A stretch of DNA of 23,400 bases from assembly GCA_046565865.1 (NCBI GenBank), contig JBKHXU010000144.1, forward strand, positions 1 to 23,400, read 5' to 3'. A program made the position numbers and the translations under genes. This DNA is from JBKHXU01 sp046565865. Its GTDB lineage: Bacteria; Pseudomonadota; Gammaproteobacteria; Acidiferrobacterales; Sulfurifustaceae. Below, piece after piece: positions 1 through 6,507 of the stretch; position 1 is the stretch's first letter; each line of letters begins with the position of its first letter. The notes beneath the pieces were generated by a model, which ran no database searches, was not told where the DNA came from, and worked only from the letters and a program-made list of their open reading frames with translations.

Positions 1-411
1 TGTCGGCGAACTAACAACGGAGGCCCCAACGGTGTCACTACCGTTACTTATTTAGGGGCGGAGTGGTGTTCATCATGCGCTGCAATTAAAAAAACTTCAG
101 AAGGGTTAACTTATGTTTCTTTGCCAAGTCCGGGGCGAGTGTATGAGGGGGCTGAGGATGATCCGATAAATGCCTGGGAGGATTGCTATCATAAAGAACC
201 CAAGAAGCGGATTCCGGTAAAAAAAGCAAAAACAGAAATACAAAGAGCATGGGCCAATTGGGATGGAAATAAAATTAGCAGCATGGTCATGTTTGAGTTC
301 TATGGCTGGCTTACTAGATTCAGGCCCTACTTCTTGACCTTTCGTGGTCACGGCGACCCTTGGCAAACTGTCCACTGTTGGCTGGAAGATTATGAACGCA
401 AACGACGCTGA
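1..411 (+). CDS. Hypothetical integron-cassette protein, 5' end outside window
   Basis: The frame is open from base 1 to the TGA at 409-411, giving 136 C-terminal residues; the real start lies upstream of the window. I do not recognise the family. Residues about 17-29 read VTYLGAEWCSSCA, which resembles a thioredoxin-like WCxxC motif, but the remainder (Lys- and Trp-rich, ending in ERKRR) does not look like a thioredoxin fold, so no redox role is claimed. Base composition is clearly more AT-rich than the genes after 1100. The stop codon lies 19 bases before an integron attC site, the usual position of a cassette gene relative to its recombination site. Inferred: the gene was captured by an integron. 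Confidence 0.6.
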   Translation, partial: CRRTNNGGPNGVTTVTYLGAEWCSSCAAIKKTSEGLTYVSLPSPGRVYEGAEDDPINAWEDCYHKEPKKRIPVKKAKTEIQRAWANWDGNKISSMVMFEFYGWLTRFRPYFLTFRGHGDPWQTVHCWLEDYERKRR

Positions 412-429
412 TCAAAGTCGAGATTACAG

Positions 430-504
430 CGCTAACAAGCCCTTCAAGCTGACCTCGTGTCCCGCTGGCGCGCGCCACTCGGCGGCTCAAGGGCGGCGTT
501 AGAC
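430..504 (+). repeat. Integron attC recombination site
   Basis: The right end GTTAGAC (498-504) matches the R' core GTTRRRY. The left end GCTAACAA (431-438) matches the TAACAA start of typical attC sites. Inside, CCCTTCAAGC on the left pairs imperfectly with GGCTCAAGGG on the right, giving the folded two-arm hairpin with a few unpaired bases that integron integrases recognise. About 30 bases of variable stem lie between. Length (~75 bp), orientation and position just after a gene all fit a cassette 3' end. No integrase gene is visible, so the array either begins upstream of the window or lacks one. Confidence 0.85.
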
Positions 505-521
505 TCTCAGGGATCGCACAC

Positions 522-875
522 ATGACAATGAGCCTCCTCTTGAAGTGCGGCAGAGTCGAAGAAACCAAAGCGTTTTATTCCGAGATCCTGGGTTTTGAAG
601 TTTCAGATAGCGCCGAGGGAACCTGTACCGTTCAGAAGGAGGGAGGAACGATAATTTTCTCAGACGCCAACCTTTGGCAAGGCCCTCCGCATTGCACGGG
701 TACGATTTACTTCTTTTTGAATGACGTCGATAGCTACTACAACGAGATAAAAGAAAAAGCGATTGTGCGTTGGCCCCTCGAAAGCACGGACTACGGCACA
801 CGCGAGTTCGCAGTCAAAGATTGCAATGAATACACACTAGCATTTTCAGAAATGACCGGCCGGAGAGATAGGTAG
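522..875 (+). CDS. VOC/glyoxalase-fold protein, probable cassette gene
   Basis: 117 residues. The N-terminal part, with VEETKAFYSEILGFEV, matches the first beta-alpha-beta unit of vicinal-oxygen-chelate proteins (glyoxalase, bleomycin-resistance and dioxygenase families). The C-terminal part, DYGTREFAVKDCNEYTLAFSE, matches the last strands, where the final Glu is a usual metal ligand. The usual N-terminal His/Gln ligand is not evident (LLLKCGR), so catalysis is uncertain. ATG 522 lies 18 bases after the attC end, with AGGG at 509-512 as a possible ribosome-binding site; ATG 528 is an alternative. VOC genes are common integron cargo. Substrate unknown; binding or sequestration of a small toxic molecule is possible but not shown. 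Confidence 0.75.
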   Translation: MTMSLLLKCGRVEETKAFYSEILGFEVSDSAEGTCTVQKEGGTIIFSDANLWQGPPHCTGTIYFFLNDVDSYYNEIKEKAIVRWPLESTDYGTREFAVKDCNEYTLAFSEMTGRRDR

Positions 876-1082
876 CAAAAAAGTCCGAAGACATAGGTTA
901 CGCGGCGATACCGATCGTAGCTGGTTGGTTGGGCCGAGCCCCCGTGCCGCTCGTGCGTTACAACTGCACCAACCCCGGGCGTCGCATCGTTTCGATCCCT
1001 TTCGTAGTGCGCCCAAATCAGTGCCCGTTCAGTGCGTGGTGCAGCGCGGCCGCGTAATCAGTCACTTGCCGTGCTTTCCATC
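876..1082. other. Non-coding junction between the integron edge and the nitrate cluster
   Basis: No convincing gene is visible on either strand. No attC is found after the VOC gene: GTTGGGC at 928-934 fits GTTRRRY by chance but has no matching left arm. GTGCGT occurs at 953-958 and again at 1032-1037. This hexamer also appears in the presumed activator region of the other two sigma-54 promoters of the cluster, so the 3' half of this stretch may bind an activator for narK. Confidence 0.5.
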
Positions 1083-1099
1083 TTGGCACAGCGATTGCG
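1083..1099 (+). promoter_or_regulatory. Sigma-54 promoter upstream of narK
   Basis: TTGGCACAGCGATTGCG fits the -24/-12 consensus TGGCAC-N5-TTGC exactly in the invariant GG and GC. Counting the C at 1098 as -12 puts the transcript start near 1110, about 48 bases before the preferred narK start. It shares TTGGCAC-N5-TTGC with the promoters at 4411 and 9092. Confidence 0.75.
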
Positions 1100-1139
1100 A
1101 TAGCTGTCGCGATCGTTGTCGGCAATGGTGCCGCGCGAC

Positions 1140-1155
1140 TTGCCAACGAGGGCAG
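1140..1155 (+). promoter_or_regulatory. Possible ANTAR-type hexaloop hairpin overlapping the narK RBS
   Basis: TGCC (1141-1144) and GGCA (1151-1154) close a six-base loop AACGAG, extended by a T-G wobble pair (1140/1155). The loop has A at position 1 and G at position 4, as in ANTAR target hairpins. The stem is short. The loop and 3' arm contain the purine-rich ribosome-binding site (GAGGG, 1149-1153), so any effect here would be on translation; no terminator is present. Confidence 0.35.
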
Positions 1156-1157
1156 AC

Positions 1158-2432
1158 ATGAACTGGCGCGAATTCCGGCGGACCGGGCATTGGCCGACGC
1201 TGTTGTCGGCGTTTTTGTATTTTGACGTGAGTTTCATGGCCTGGGTGATGCTGGGTCCGCTGGCGGCGTATATCGGCAAGGCGCTGGAGATGCCGGCCGA
1301 GGCGATGTTCTCGCTGGTGGCGATTCCGATTTTGGCCGGCGCGCTGCTGCGCATCCCGATGGGGATGCTGGCGGATCATATGGGTCCCAAACGCACCGGG
1401 CAGATAGGACAGCTCGTGGTGATGGGGGCGATCGCGGCGGCGTGGCTCAACGGGCTTCAATCGCTGCTGGTGGTCGAGTTGCTCGGTGTGGCGCTGGGGG
1501 TTGCCGGCGCGAGCTTCGCCGTGGCGCTGCCGCAGGCGTCGCGCTGGTATCCACCGACGTATCAAGGCGTGGTCATGGGCATCGCCGGCGCCGGTAATTC
1601 GGGGGTGGTGCTTGCCTCGCTGTTTGTGCCGTCACTGGCGGAGATGTTTGGCCTGCAACAGGTGTTCGGCGTTATGCTGATCCCGCTCGGCATCGTATTC
1701 GTGCTCTACAGCCTCATGGCCAAGGACGCCCCCGATAAACGCAAGCCGGTTACGCTCGCCAACTACGCGGCGGTGCTGCGCGACCGCGATACGTGGTGGT
1801 TCATGTTTTTTTATTTCATTACCTTCGGCGGTTTCGTCGGTTTAAGCAGCGCATTGCCGCTGTACTTCAAGACGTGGTACTCCGCGTCGGGTGTGGCCGC
1901 GGGCCTGATGGTAGCGCTCGTGGTGTTCGGCGGTTCGCTGTTCCGGCCCATCGGCGGCTGGCTTGCGGATCGCATCGGCGGCCTCAAGTCGTTACAGATC
2001 TTATTCATGTTGGTGGCGACCGCGTACATGACCATGGCGTTCCTGCCGCAAGGTCCGGCGCCAACGGTTGTGACCGATGCCAAGATCAGTGGCTGGGCGT
2101 TCACCGAGTTGCCGGGCGTGGCGTGGGCCGCGGTGATGGTGTTCTTCGTCGGCGCCCTGGGGCTCGGCATGGGCAACGGTTCGGTGTTCCAGCTGGTGCC
2201 ACTACGCTTCAGGCAGGAGATCGGCGTCATGACCGGGCTGGTCGGTGCCGCTGGCGGCCTCGGTGGATTTTTCCTGGCCAAGGTGTTGGGTTGGTCCAAA
2301 GGCATTACCGGCGGCTTCACCGCCGGGTTCGTCGCCGTCGCTTGCCTGGCGTTGATGGGGCTGTTCGGACTGTTGTTGGTCAAGACGCGGTGGCGCACGA
2401 CCTGGGGCGCGGTATCGGGCGCGCGCGTGTGA
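1158..2432 (+). CDS. narK: NarK-type MFS nitrate/nitrite transporter
   Basis: 424 residues with about twelve hydrophobic segments, as in the nitrate/nitrite porter branch of the major facilitator superfamily (inner membrane). The opening MNWREFRRTGHWPTLLSAF and FLYFDVSFMAWVMLGPLAAYI are typical of proteobacterial NarK/NasA transporters. Glycine-rich nitrate-signature-like stretches lie near GIAGAGNSGVV and VGAAGGLGGF. ATG 1158 is preferred: it has GAGGG five bases upstream, family members begin similarly, and the sigma-54 transcript start near 1110 leaves too little leader for the in-frame TTG at 1116. The next gene, a phosphatase-kinase fusion, follows after a ~90-base repeat-like stretch and is probably co-transcribed. 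The presence of NasT and NrtABD genes suggests an assimilatory uptake role, but import versus nitrite export cannot be decided here. Confidence 0.9.
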   Translation: MNWREFRRTGHWPTLLSAFLYFDVSFMAWVMLGPLAAYIGKALEMPAEAMFSLVAIPILAGALLRIPMGMLADHMGPKRTGQIGQLVVMGAIAAAWLNGLQSLLVVELLGVALGVAGASFAVALPQASRWYPPTYQGVVMGIAGAGNSGVVLASLFVPSLAEMFGLQQVFGVMLIPLGIVFVLYSLMAKDAPDKRKPVTLANYAAVLRDRDTWWFMFFYFITFGGFVGLSSALPLYFKTWYSASGVAAGLMVALVVFGGSLFRPIGGWLADRIGGLKSLQILFMLVATAYMTMAFLPQGPAPTVVTDAKISGWAFTELPGVAWAAVMVFFVGALGLGMGNGSVFQLVPLRFRQEIGVMTGLVGAAGGLGGFFLAKVLGWSKGITGGFTAGFVAVACLALMGLFGLLLVKTRWRTTWGAVSGARV

Positions 2433-2455
2433 TGTCGTGAAGGCGCCCGATCCGG

Positions 2456-2522
2456 CGCGTAACGCACGCGCCCCCGCCCGAGCCCGCCCCCGCGTCGCGG
2501 GGGAGGAGGCAGGAGGGGGCGG
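2456..2522. repeat. GC-rich REP-like inverted element before the phosphatase-kinase gene
   Basis: A C-rich arm (about 2471-2494) faces a G-rich arm (2497-2520) around CGCGTCGCG and can form a strong hairpin. Its composition resembles the C-rich/G-rich intergenic elements at 5061-5157 and 7394-7432. It supplies the AGGAGG (2511-2516) that serves as ribosome-binding site for the following gene. Confidence 0.4.
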
Positions 2523-2523
2523 T

Positions 2524-4200
2524 GTGTTGCAGGCGCACATCGGTGTCGCGACACGCATCGGGCGTCGCAAGGCGAACGAGGACTACGCGTACGCGCGCCC
2601 GTCCACCGGTCGCGGTGTGGCTGAGGTCATCGCCGTCATCGCCGACGGCATGGGCGGCGGTCCGGGCGGACGGCTCGCGGCGGAGACCACCGTGCGCGGA
2701 TTCTTCGAGGCGTACGAGGGCTTTCCGGCGACGCTCGGCGTCGACCGCGCCGCGGCGCGTGCGCTCGCGGCCATGAACCGCTGGGTACATGCGCAAGGCC
2801 AGCAGGACCCGCAACTCAAGAACATGGCGACCACGTTCAGCGCGCTCATTCTGCGCGGACGTCAGGCGCATGTGGTTCACGTTGGCGATACCCGCATTTA
2901 CCGGCTGCGCGACGGACAGCTGACGCCGATCACGCGCGATCACGTGCACGAACATCCGGACCTGAAACACGTGCTGCATCGCGCGGTTGGCCTCGAAGAC
3001 AACGTGCGCGCCGACTATGCGGTGCACGAACTGCGCGCCCATGACCGCTATCTGCTCGCGAGCGACGGCGTGCACGGCGTGCTCGACGACACGTGCTTGG
3101 CCGCGGCGCTGGCGGAGCGCGAGTCGCCGACGTTCAGCGCCGAGCGCGTGGCCGAGGCCGCGCTCGCGGCCGGCAGTCAGGACAACGTCACGGCCGTGGT
3201 CGTCGATGTTGTCGCCGTGCCGGCGGTCGATCGCCTGACGCTGGAGCACGATCTGGCGACGTTGCCGATCCTTGAGTTGCCGAATGTCGGCGATACTATC
3301 GATGGCTTTCATCTGATGACGCAGGTGTCCGACGGCCGTTACAGTCGGCTGTTTCGCGCAGACGATACGGTGGAACAGCGCGAGGTGATCCTTAAGTTTC
3401 CGCACCCGCGCGTGGCCGACGACGACGAGTACCGGCGCGCGTTTCTGCGCGAGGCGTGGGTGGCGGGACAGGTGCAGAGCCCGTACGTCGCCGATGTCGT
3501 CGAGCTGCCGCCGGGGCGGCGCACGCGACTGTATTCGGTCATGCCGTACTACCAGGGCGAACTGCTGGAGCAGCGCCTAAAGCGCGCACCGGTATCGCTC
3601 GCCGAGGGCGTCGATATCGGCATCAAGCTCGCCAAAGCGGTGTATACGCTGAACCGCGTTCGCATCATCCATCGCGACATCAAACCCGAGAACGTGATGC
3701 TGCGTGACGGCGGCTTGAAGCTGCTCGATCTTGGCGTGGCGCGCTTGCCGGGTCTCGACGGCGACAGCCCATCGGGCGTGCCCGGTACGCCGAGCTACAT
3801 GGCGCCCGAGCTCTATAGCGGTGCCGGCGGCGACGAACGTTCCGATGTGTACGCGCTCGGCGTCACGCTGTATCGCATGTTCAGCGGCGGGCACTATCCC
3901 TACGGCGAGATCGAGCCGTTCATGCGCCCGCGCTTCACGCGCCGTACGCCGCTCGCGCGTTATCGCCCCGACCTTCCCGCCTGGCTCGAGGACGTGCTGG
4001 CCAAGGCCACCGCGGTCGAGGCCGATCAGCGCTACGCCGACGCCATGGAGCTGGCGTTCGCTCTGGAAAACGGTATGGCGCGCGGCGCTCAGGTCGTTGC
4101 GCGACGGCGGTCGCTGTACGAACGCAACCCGCTGCGTTTCTGGCAGGTGATCGCGGCGCTGCTCGCGCTGACGTTGTTTCTCGTCCTGATCTTCGACTAA
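2524..4200 (+). CDS. PP2C phosphatase-Ser/Thr kinase fusion, membrane anchored
   Basis: 558 residues. Residues 1 to ~240 form a PP2C-type phosphatase: RRKANEDYA, IADGMGGGPGGR, VGDTRIYRL, LLASDGVHGVLDD and GSQDNVTAVVV supply the metal-binding aspartates. Residues ~262-520 form a Hanks kinase: the ATP lysine in VILKFPHP, HRDIKPENVML, DLG in place of DFG, GTPSYMAPE and ERSDVYALGVTLY. The glycine loop is weak (SDGRYSRLF). A single C-terminal membrane helix (~536-556) ends the protein, placing both domains in the cytoplasm. Start GTG 2524 is chosen because AGGAGG sits seven bases upstream and the in-frame GTG at 2437 would translate a GC-rich repeat. Such fusions occur beside NarK/NasA transporters in other proteobacteria; control of nitrate uptake by reversible phosphorylation is inferred, not shown. 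Confidence 0.88.
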   Translation: MLQAHIGVATRIGRRKANEDYAYARPSTGRGVAEVIAVIADGMGGGPGGRLAAETTVRGFFEAYEGFPATLGVDRAAARALAAMNRWVHAQGQQDPQLKNMATTFSALILRGRQAHVVHVGDTRIYRLRDGQLTPITRDHVHEHPDLKHVLHRAVGLEDNVRADYAVHELRAHDRYLLASDGVHGVLDDTCLAAALAERESPTFSAERVAEAALAAGSQDNVTAVVVDVVAVPAVDRLTLEHDLATLPILELPNVGDTIDGFHLMTQVSDGRYSRLFRADDTVEQREVILKFPHPRVADDDEYRRAFLREAWVAGQVQSPYVADVVELPPGRRTRLYSVMPYYQGELLEQRLKRAPVSLAEGVDIGIKLAKAVYTLNRVRIIHRDIKPENVMLRDGGLKLLDLGVARLPGLDGDSPSGVPGTPSYMAPELYSGAGGDERSDVYALGVTLYRMFSGGHYPYGEIEPFMRPRFTRRTPLARYRPDLPAWLEDVLAKATAVEADQRYADAMELAFALENGMARGAQVVARRRSLYERNPLRFWQVIAALLALTLFLVLIFD

Positions 4201-4238
4201 AGATCATTCGGAATGAAATGCCGGTACTTCGCAACGTT

Positions 4239-4269
4239 GTTCTGCCATGACGGCAAGAACGCTCGTTTT
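4239..4269 (+). terminator. Weak candidate terminator after the phosphatase-kinase gene
   Basis: GTTCTGCC (4239-4246) pairs with GGC-A-AGAAC (4252-4260) around a short loop with one bulged A. TTTT follows at 4266-4269, five bases after the stem. The bulge and displaced T-run make it weak, but its position between two transcription units fits. Confidence 0.35.
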
Positions 4270-4278
4270 CAACGCCCA

Positions 4279-4379
4279 ACGCACCATCGCGCACACATTG
4301 TCGCCCGCAGCTCCCGCTTTCAGTGCGTAATACGCAAACGATGCAAACATCCCGCGATCGCGACGTGTGGTATTGCGAG
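4279..4379 (+). promoter_or_regulatory. Conserved upstream activator region for nasT (module copy 1)
   Basis: Contains ACGCACCATCG (4279-4289), GCTCCCGCTTT (4310-4320), GTGCGT (4323-4328) and TTGCGAG (4373-4379). The same blocks with nearly the same spacing recur before the porin gene from 8958. ACGCAC and GTGCGT are reverse complements 44 bases apart. TGCGTA-A-TACGCA (4324-4336) is a perfect palindrome here. The location, about -100 to -160 from the inferred start, suits binding of a sigma-54 activator such as NtrC, but the classical NtrC consensus is not clearly present. Confidence 0.55.
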
Positions 4380-4410
4380 CAAAAACCTGCGGATTATGCG
4401 TCGTGTACAG

Positions 4411-4427
4411 TTGGCACATCGATTGCT
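4411..4427 (+). promoter_or_regulatory. Sigma-54 promoter upstream of nasT
   Basis: TTGGCACATCGATTGCT matches TGGCAC-N5-TTGCW at every position and is identical over 17 bases to the promoter at 9092-9108. The inferred transcript start is near 4438, leaving a leader of only ~13-22 bases before nasT. Confidence 0.85.
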
Positions 4428-4459
4428 AAACAAGATCCAAGCAAACCGGTGTGACGGCG

Positions 4460-5050
4460 ATGACGTTGAGCGTGGTGACCTGGATCGGGCATGGCGACGC
4501 GGATCGTGCCGATCGGCTGCGCGCGGCCGTGGACTCCGCCGGTTATCGGATCGTATGCCAGTCGCGTTCGCTGATCGAGTTGCGCCGCGTAGTGTTGATG
4601 GGGCAGCCGGACGTCATGGTGCTCGATGCGGAGATGTTCACCATCGACCTTCTCGACGAGATCGCGCAGTTGTACCGCGAGCGACCGATGCCGATGGTGG
4701 CATTCGTCGATCGCAGCGACGCGGACACGACGCATGCCGCGGTTCAGGCCGGCATCAGTTGTTACGTGATCGACGGCTTCGCGGCCAAGCGTCTGAAGTC
4801 GGTGATCGAGGCGGCGACCGCGCGTTTCATCGCCTGGCAGTCGCTGCGGCGCGAATGCGAGGCGGCATCGACGCAGCTCGCGGAACGCAAGACCATCGAG
4901 CGTGCCAAGGGCATTCTCATGCGCCGGCGTAATCTGCCGGAGGACGGCGCGTACCAGGTATTGCGCAAGATGGCGATGGACCGCGGCAAGCGCTTGAGCC
5001 AAGTGGCGCAAGGGATCATCGAGGCGGAGGCGCTGTTGGCGAGTCGTTGA
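4460..5050 (+). CDS. nasT: NasT-type ANTAR-domain antitermination regulator
   Basis: 196 residues. The N-terminal ~120 residues resemble a receiver domain (LSVVTWIG, DVMVLDAEMF, PMVAFVDRSD, AAVQAGISCYVIDGF). The C-terminal ~65 residues form an ANTAR RNA-binding three-helix bundle: LAERKTIERAKGILMRRRNLPEDGAYQVLRKMAMDR. ANTAR proteins bind pairs of hexaloop hairpins in nascent mRNA and prevent terminator formation; NasT does this for nitrate-assimilation genes and is normally held by NasS. No separate NasS is visible in the window. ATG 4460 is preferred because GGTGA at 4450-4454 can act as ribosome-binding site; GTG 4451 is the alternative. A matching RNA target lies in the porin leader at 9167-9252. 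Confidence 0.88.
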   Translation: MTLSVVTWIGHGDADRADRLRAAVDSAGYRIVCQSRSLIELRRVVLMGQPDVMVLDAEMFTIDLLDEIAQLYRERPMPMVAFVDRSDADTTHAAVQAGISCYVIDGFAAKRLKSVIEAATARFIAWQSLRRECEAASTQLAERKTIERAKGILMRRRNLPEDGAYQVLRKMAMDRGKRLSQVAQGIIEAEALLASR

Positions 5051-5053
5051 AGA

Positions 5054-5160
5054 ATACAATTCCCTCTCCCCCAGGGAGAGGGCAGGGGTGAGGGAGAATT
5101 CTGCGCCAAGTTGAATGCTCCCCTCACCCCGGCCCCTCTGTCTGTGAGAAAGGGGAAGCG
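5054..5160. repeat. Pair of inverted CCCTCTCCC-type intergenic repeats
   Basis: Unit 1 has CCCTCTCCC (5062-5070) and GGGAGAGGG (5074-5082) as a tight hairpin, followed by CAGGGGTGAGGG. Unit 2 is roughly its inverse, running from CTCCCCTCACCCCGGCCC (5118) to AAAGGGG (5150-5156). Such REP/BIME-like elements are widespread between genes in beta- and gammaproteobacteria. The element fills most of the nasT-nrtA gap and could form structure in the transcript. Confidence 0.65.
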
Positions 5161-5174
5161 ACAATCGATACGCA

Positions 5175-5192
5175 GGTGCCAACGGCGGCACT
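5175..5192 (+). promoter_or_regulatory. ANTAR-type hexaloop hairpin in the nrtA leader
   Basis: GTGCC-AACGGC-GGCAC (5176-5191) is a five-pair stem with a six-base loop, extended by a G-T wobble. The loop has A1 and G4, and stem plus AACG are identical to hairpin P1 of the porin leader (9171-9186). No second hexaloop and no terminator follow before the nrtA start at 5220, so a complete antitermination switch is not visible. Confidence 0.5.
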
Positions 5193-5219
5193 CGGCATTC
5201 AACATACGAGGAACGCAAC

Positions 5220-6482
5220 GTGAAAAAGAAACTAGCAACGAGCACGCCGCAGCGCCCCGGGCGGCGGCAGTTTTTGAAGCTGAGCGCCGCCGGCGCAGCG
5301 GCAGGGGTGGGGCTTGCGCCGTTCCTACGCCGCGGCGCCTGGGCGGCGGGTTCGGACGCGCCCGAGAAGACCGAGGTTAAGATCGGATTCATCCCGCTCA
5401 CGGATTGCGCCAGCGTCGTGATCGCCTCCGAGCTTGGGTTCGATAAGAAGTACGGCATCAAGATTACGCCGTCCAAAGAAGCGAGCTGGGCCTCGGTGCG
5501 CGACAAGCTGGTGAACGGCGAGCTCGATGCCGCGCATGTACTGTACGGCCTCGTCTACGGGGTGCAGCTTGGCGTCGGCGGTCCGAAGAAAGACATGGCC
5601 GTGCTTATGGGTCTCAACCACAACGGTCAGGCGATCACGTTGTCGAGCAAGCTCAAAGAAAAGGGCGCGACCGACGGCGCCAGCCTGAAGAAGCTGATCG
5701 GCGCCGACAAGCGCGAATACACCTTTGCGCAGACGTTTCCCACCGGGACCCACGCCATGTGGCTTTACTACTGGCTCGGCAGCCACGGCATCAATCCATT
5801 CACCGACGTGAAGTCGATTGTCGTACCGCCGCCGCAGATGGTGGCGAACATGCGCGTCGGCAACATGGACGGCTTCTGCGTCGGCGAGCCGTAGAACGCG
5901 CGCGCGATCCACGATCGGATCGGTTTCACCGCGACCACGACACAGGACATTTGGATGGATCATCCGGAGAAGGTGCTCGGGACGCGGCTCGAGTTCGTGC
6001 AAAAGTATCCGGCTACAGCGCGAGCCGTCATCATGGCGATCCTGGAGGCGTCGAAGTACATCGACACCATGGCCAATCGCACGAAGGTGTCGGAGATCAT
6101 CGCCGCCAAATCGTACGTCAATACCGATGTCGGCGTTATCGAAGGGCGCATGCGCGGCGAGTACGACAACGGCATCGGCAGGACGTGGAAGGACGCGAAC
6201 TACATGAAGTTTTACAACGACGGGTTGGTGAACTTCCCATTCCTGTCGGACGGCATGTGGTTCCTGTCGCAGCATCGCCGCTGGGGTCTGCTGAAAGAGG
6301 ACCCGGACTACATGGCGATCGCGAAGCAGGTGAATCAGATCGAGCTTTACAAGCAGGCGGCGACGCAGGTCAAAGTCCCGCTGCCGAAAGCGTCAATACG
6401 CACCGCCAAGTTCTTCGACGGCGTTGTGTGGGATGGCAAGGACGCGAAGCAATATGCTGGTAGCTTCAAGGTGCGGGCGTGA
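5220..6482 (+). pseudogene. nrtA: Nitrate ABC transporter substrate-binding protein, interrupted by TAG
   Basis: The reading frame spans 420 codons, with one in-frame TAG at 5892-5894 (codon 225). GTG 5220 has GAGGAA about seven bases upstream. The N-terminus carries a Tat signal (RRQFLK at residues 15-20, hydrophobic stretch, AWA-AG cleavage region), so the product would be periplasmic. FIPLTDCASVVIASELGFDKKYGI and LVYGVQLGVGGPKKDMAVLMGLNHNGQAITLS are characteristic of the NrtA/CmpA family; the Tat signal argues against cytoplasmic NasS. The protein reads VGEP-stop-NARAI where family members have VGEPWNAR, so one TGG-to-TAG change explains the break. Translation would otherwise yield a 224-residue product lacking the C-terminal lobe. 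Either a sequence error or a recent null allele; the downstream half remains well conserved. Confidence 0.85.
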
Positions 6483-6507
6483 GTATGGACAAGGCAACCC
6501 CCTGGCA

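Noticed and set aside
876..960. Second attC site after the VOC gene
   Set aside because: GTTGGGC at 928 fits the core consensus, but no left arm or inner repeat pairs with it.
1116..1157. Upstream TTG/ATG starts for narK
   Set aside because: They would begin within a few bases of the inferred transcript start and lack a ribosome-binding site; ATG 1158 has one and fits the family N-terminus.
2437..2523. Upstream GTG start of the phosphatase-kinase gene
   Set aside because: The added ~29 residues are translated GC-rich repeat, whereas GTG 2524 follows AGGAGG at good spacing.
5051..5219. Full antitermination switch before nrtA
   Set aside because: Only one hexaloop hairpin is present; no second hexaloop and no T-run terminator follow it.
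4394..5506. Long minus-strand open frame across nasT and nrtA
   Set aside because: Composition artefact: it runs antisense to two well-recognised genes and encodes no known domain. Similar antisense frames occur opposite nrtD and the porin gene.
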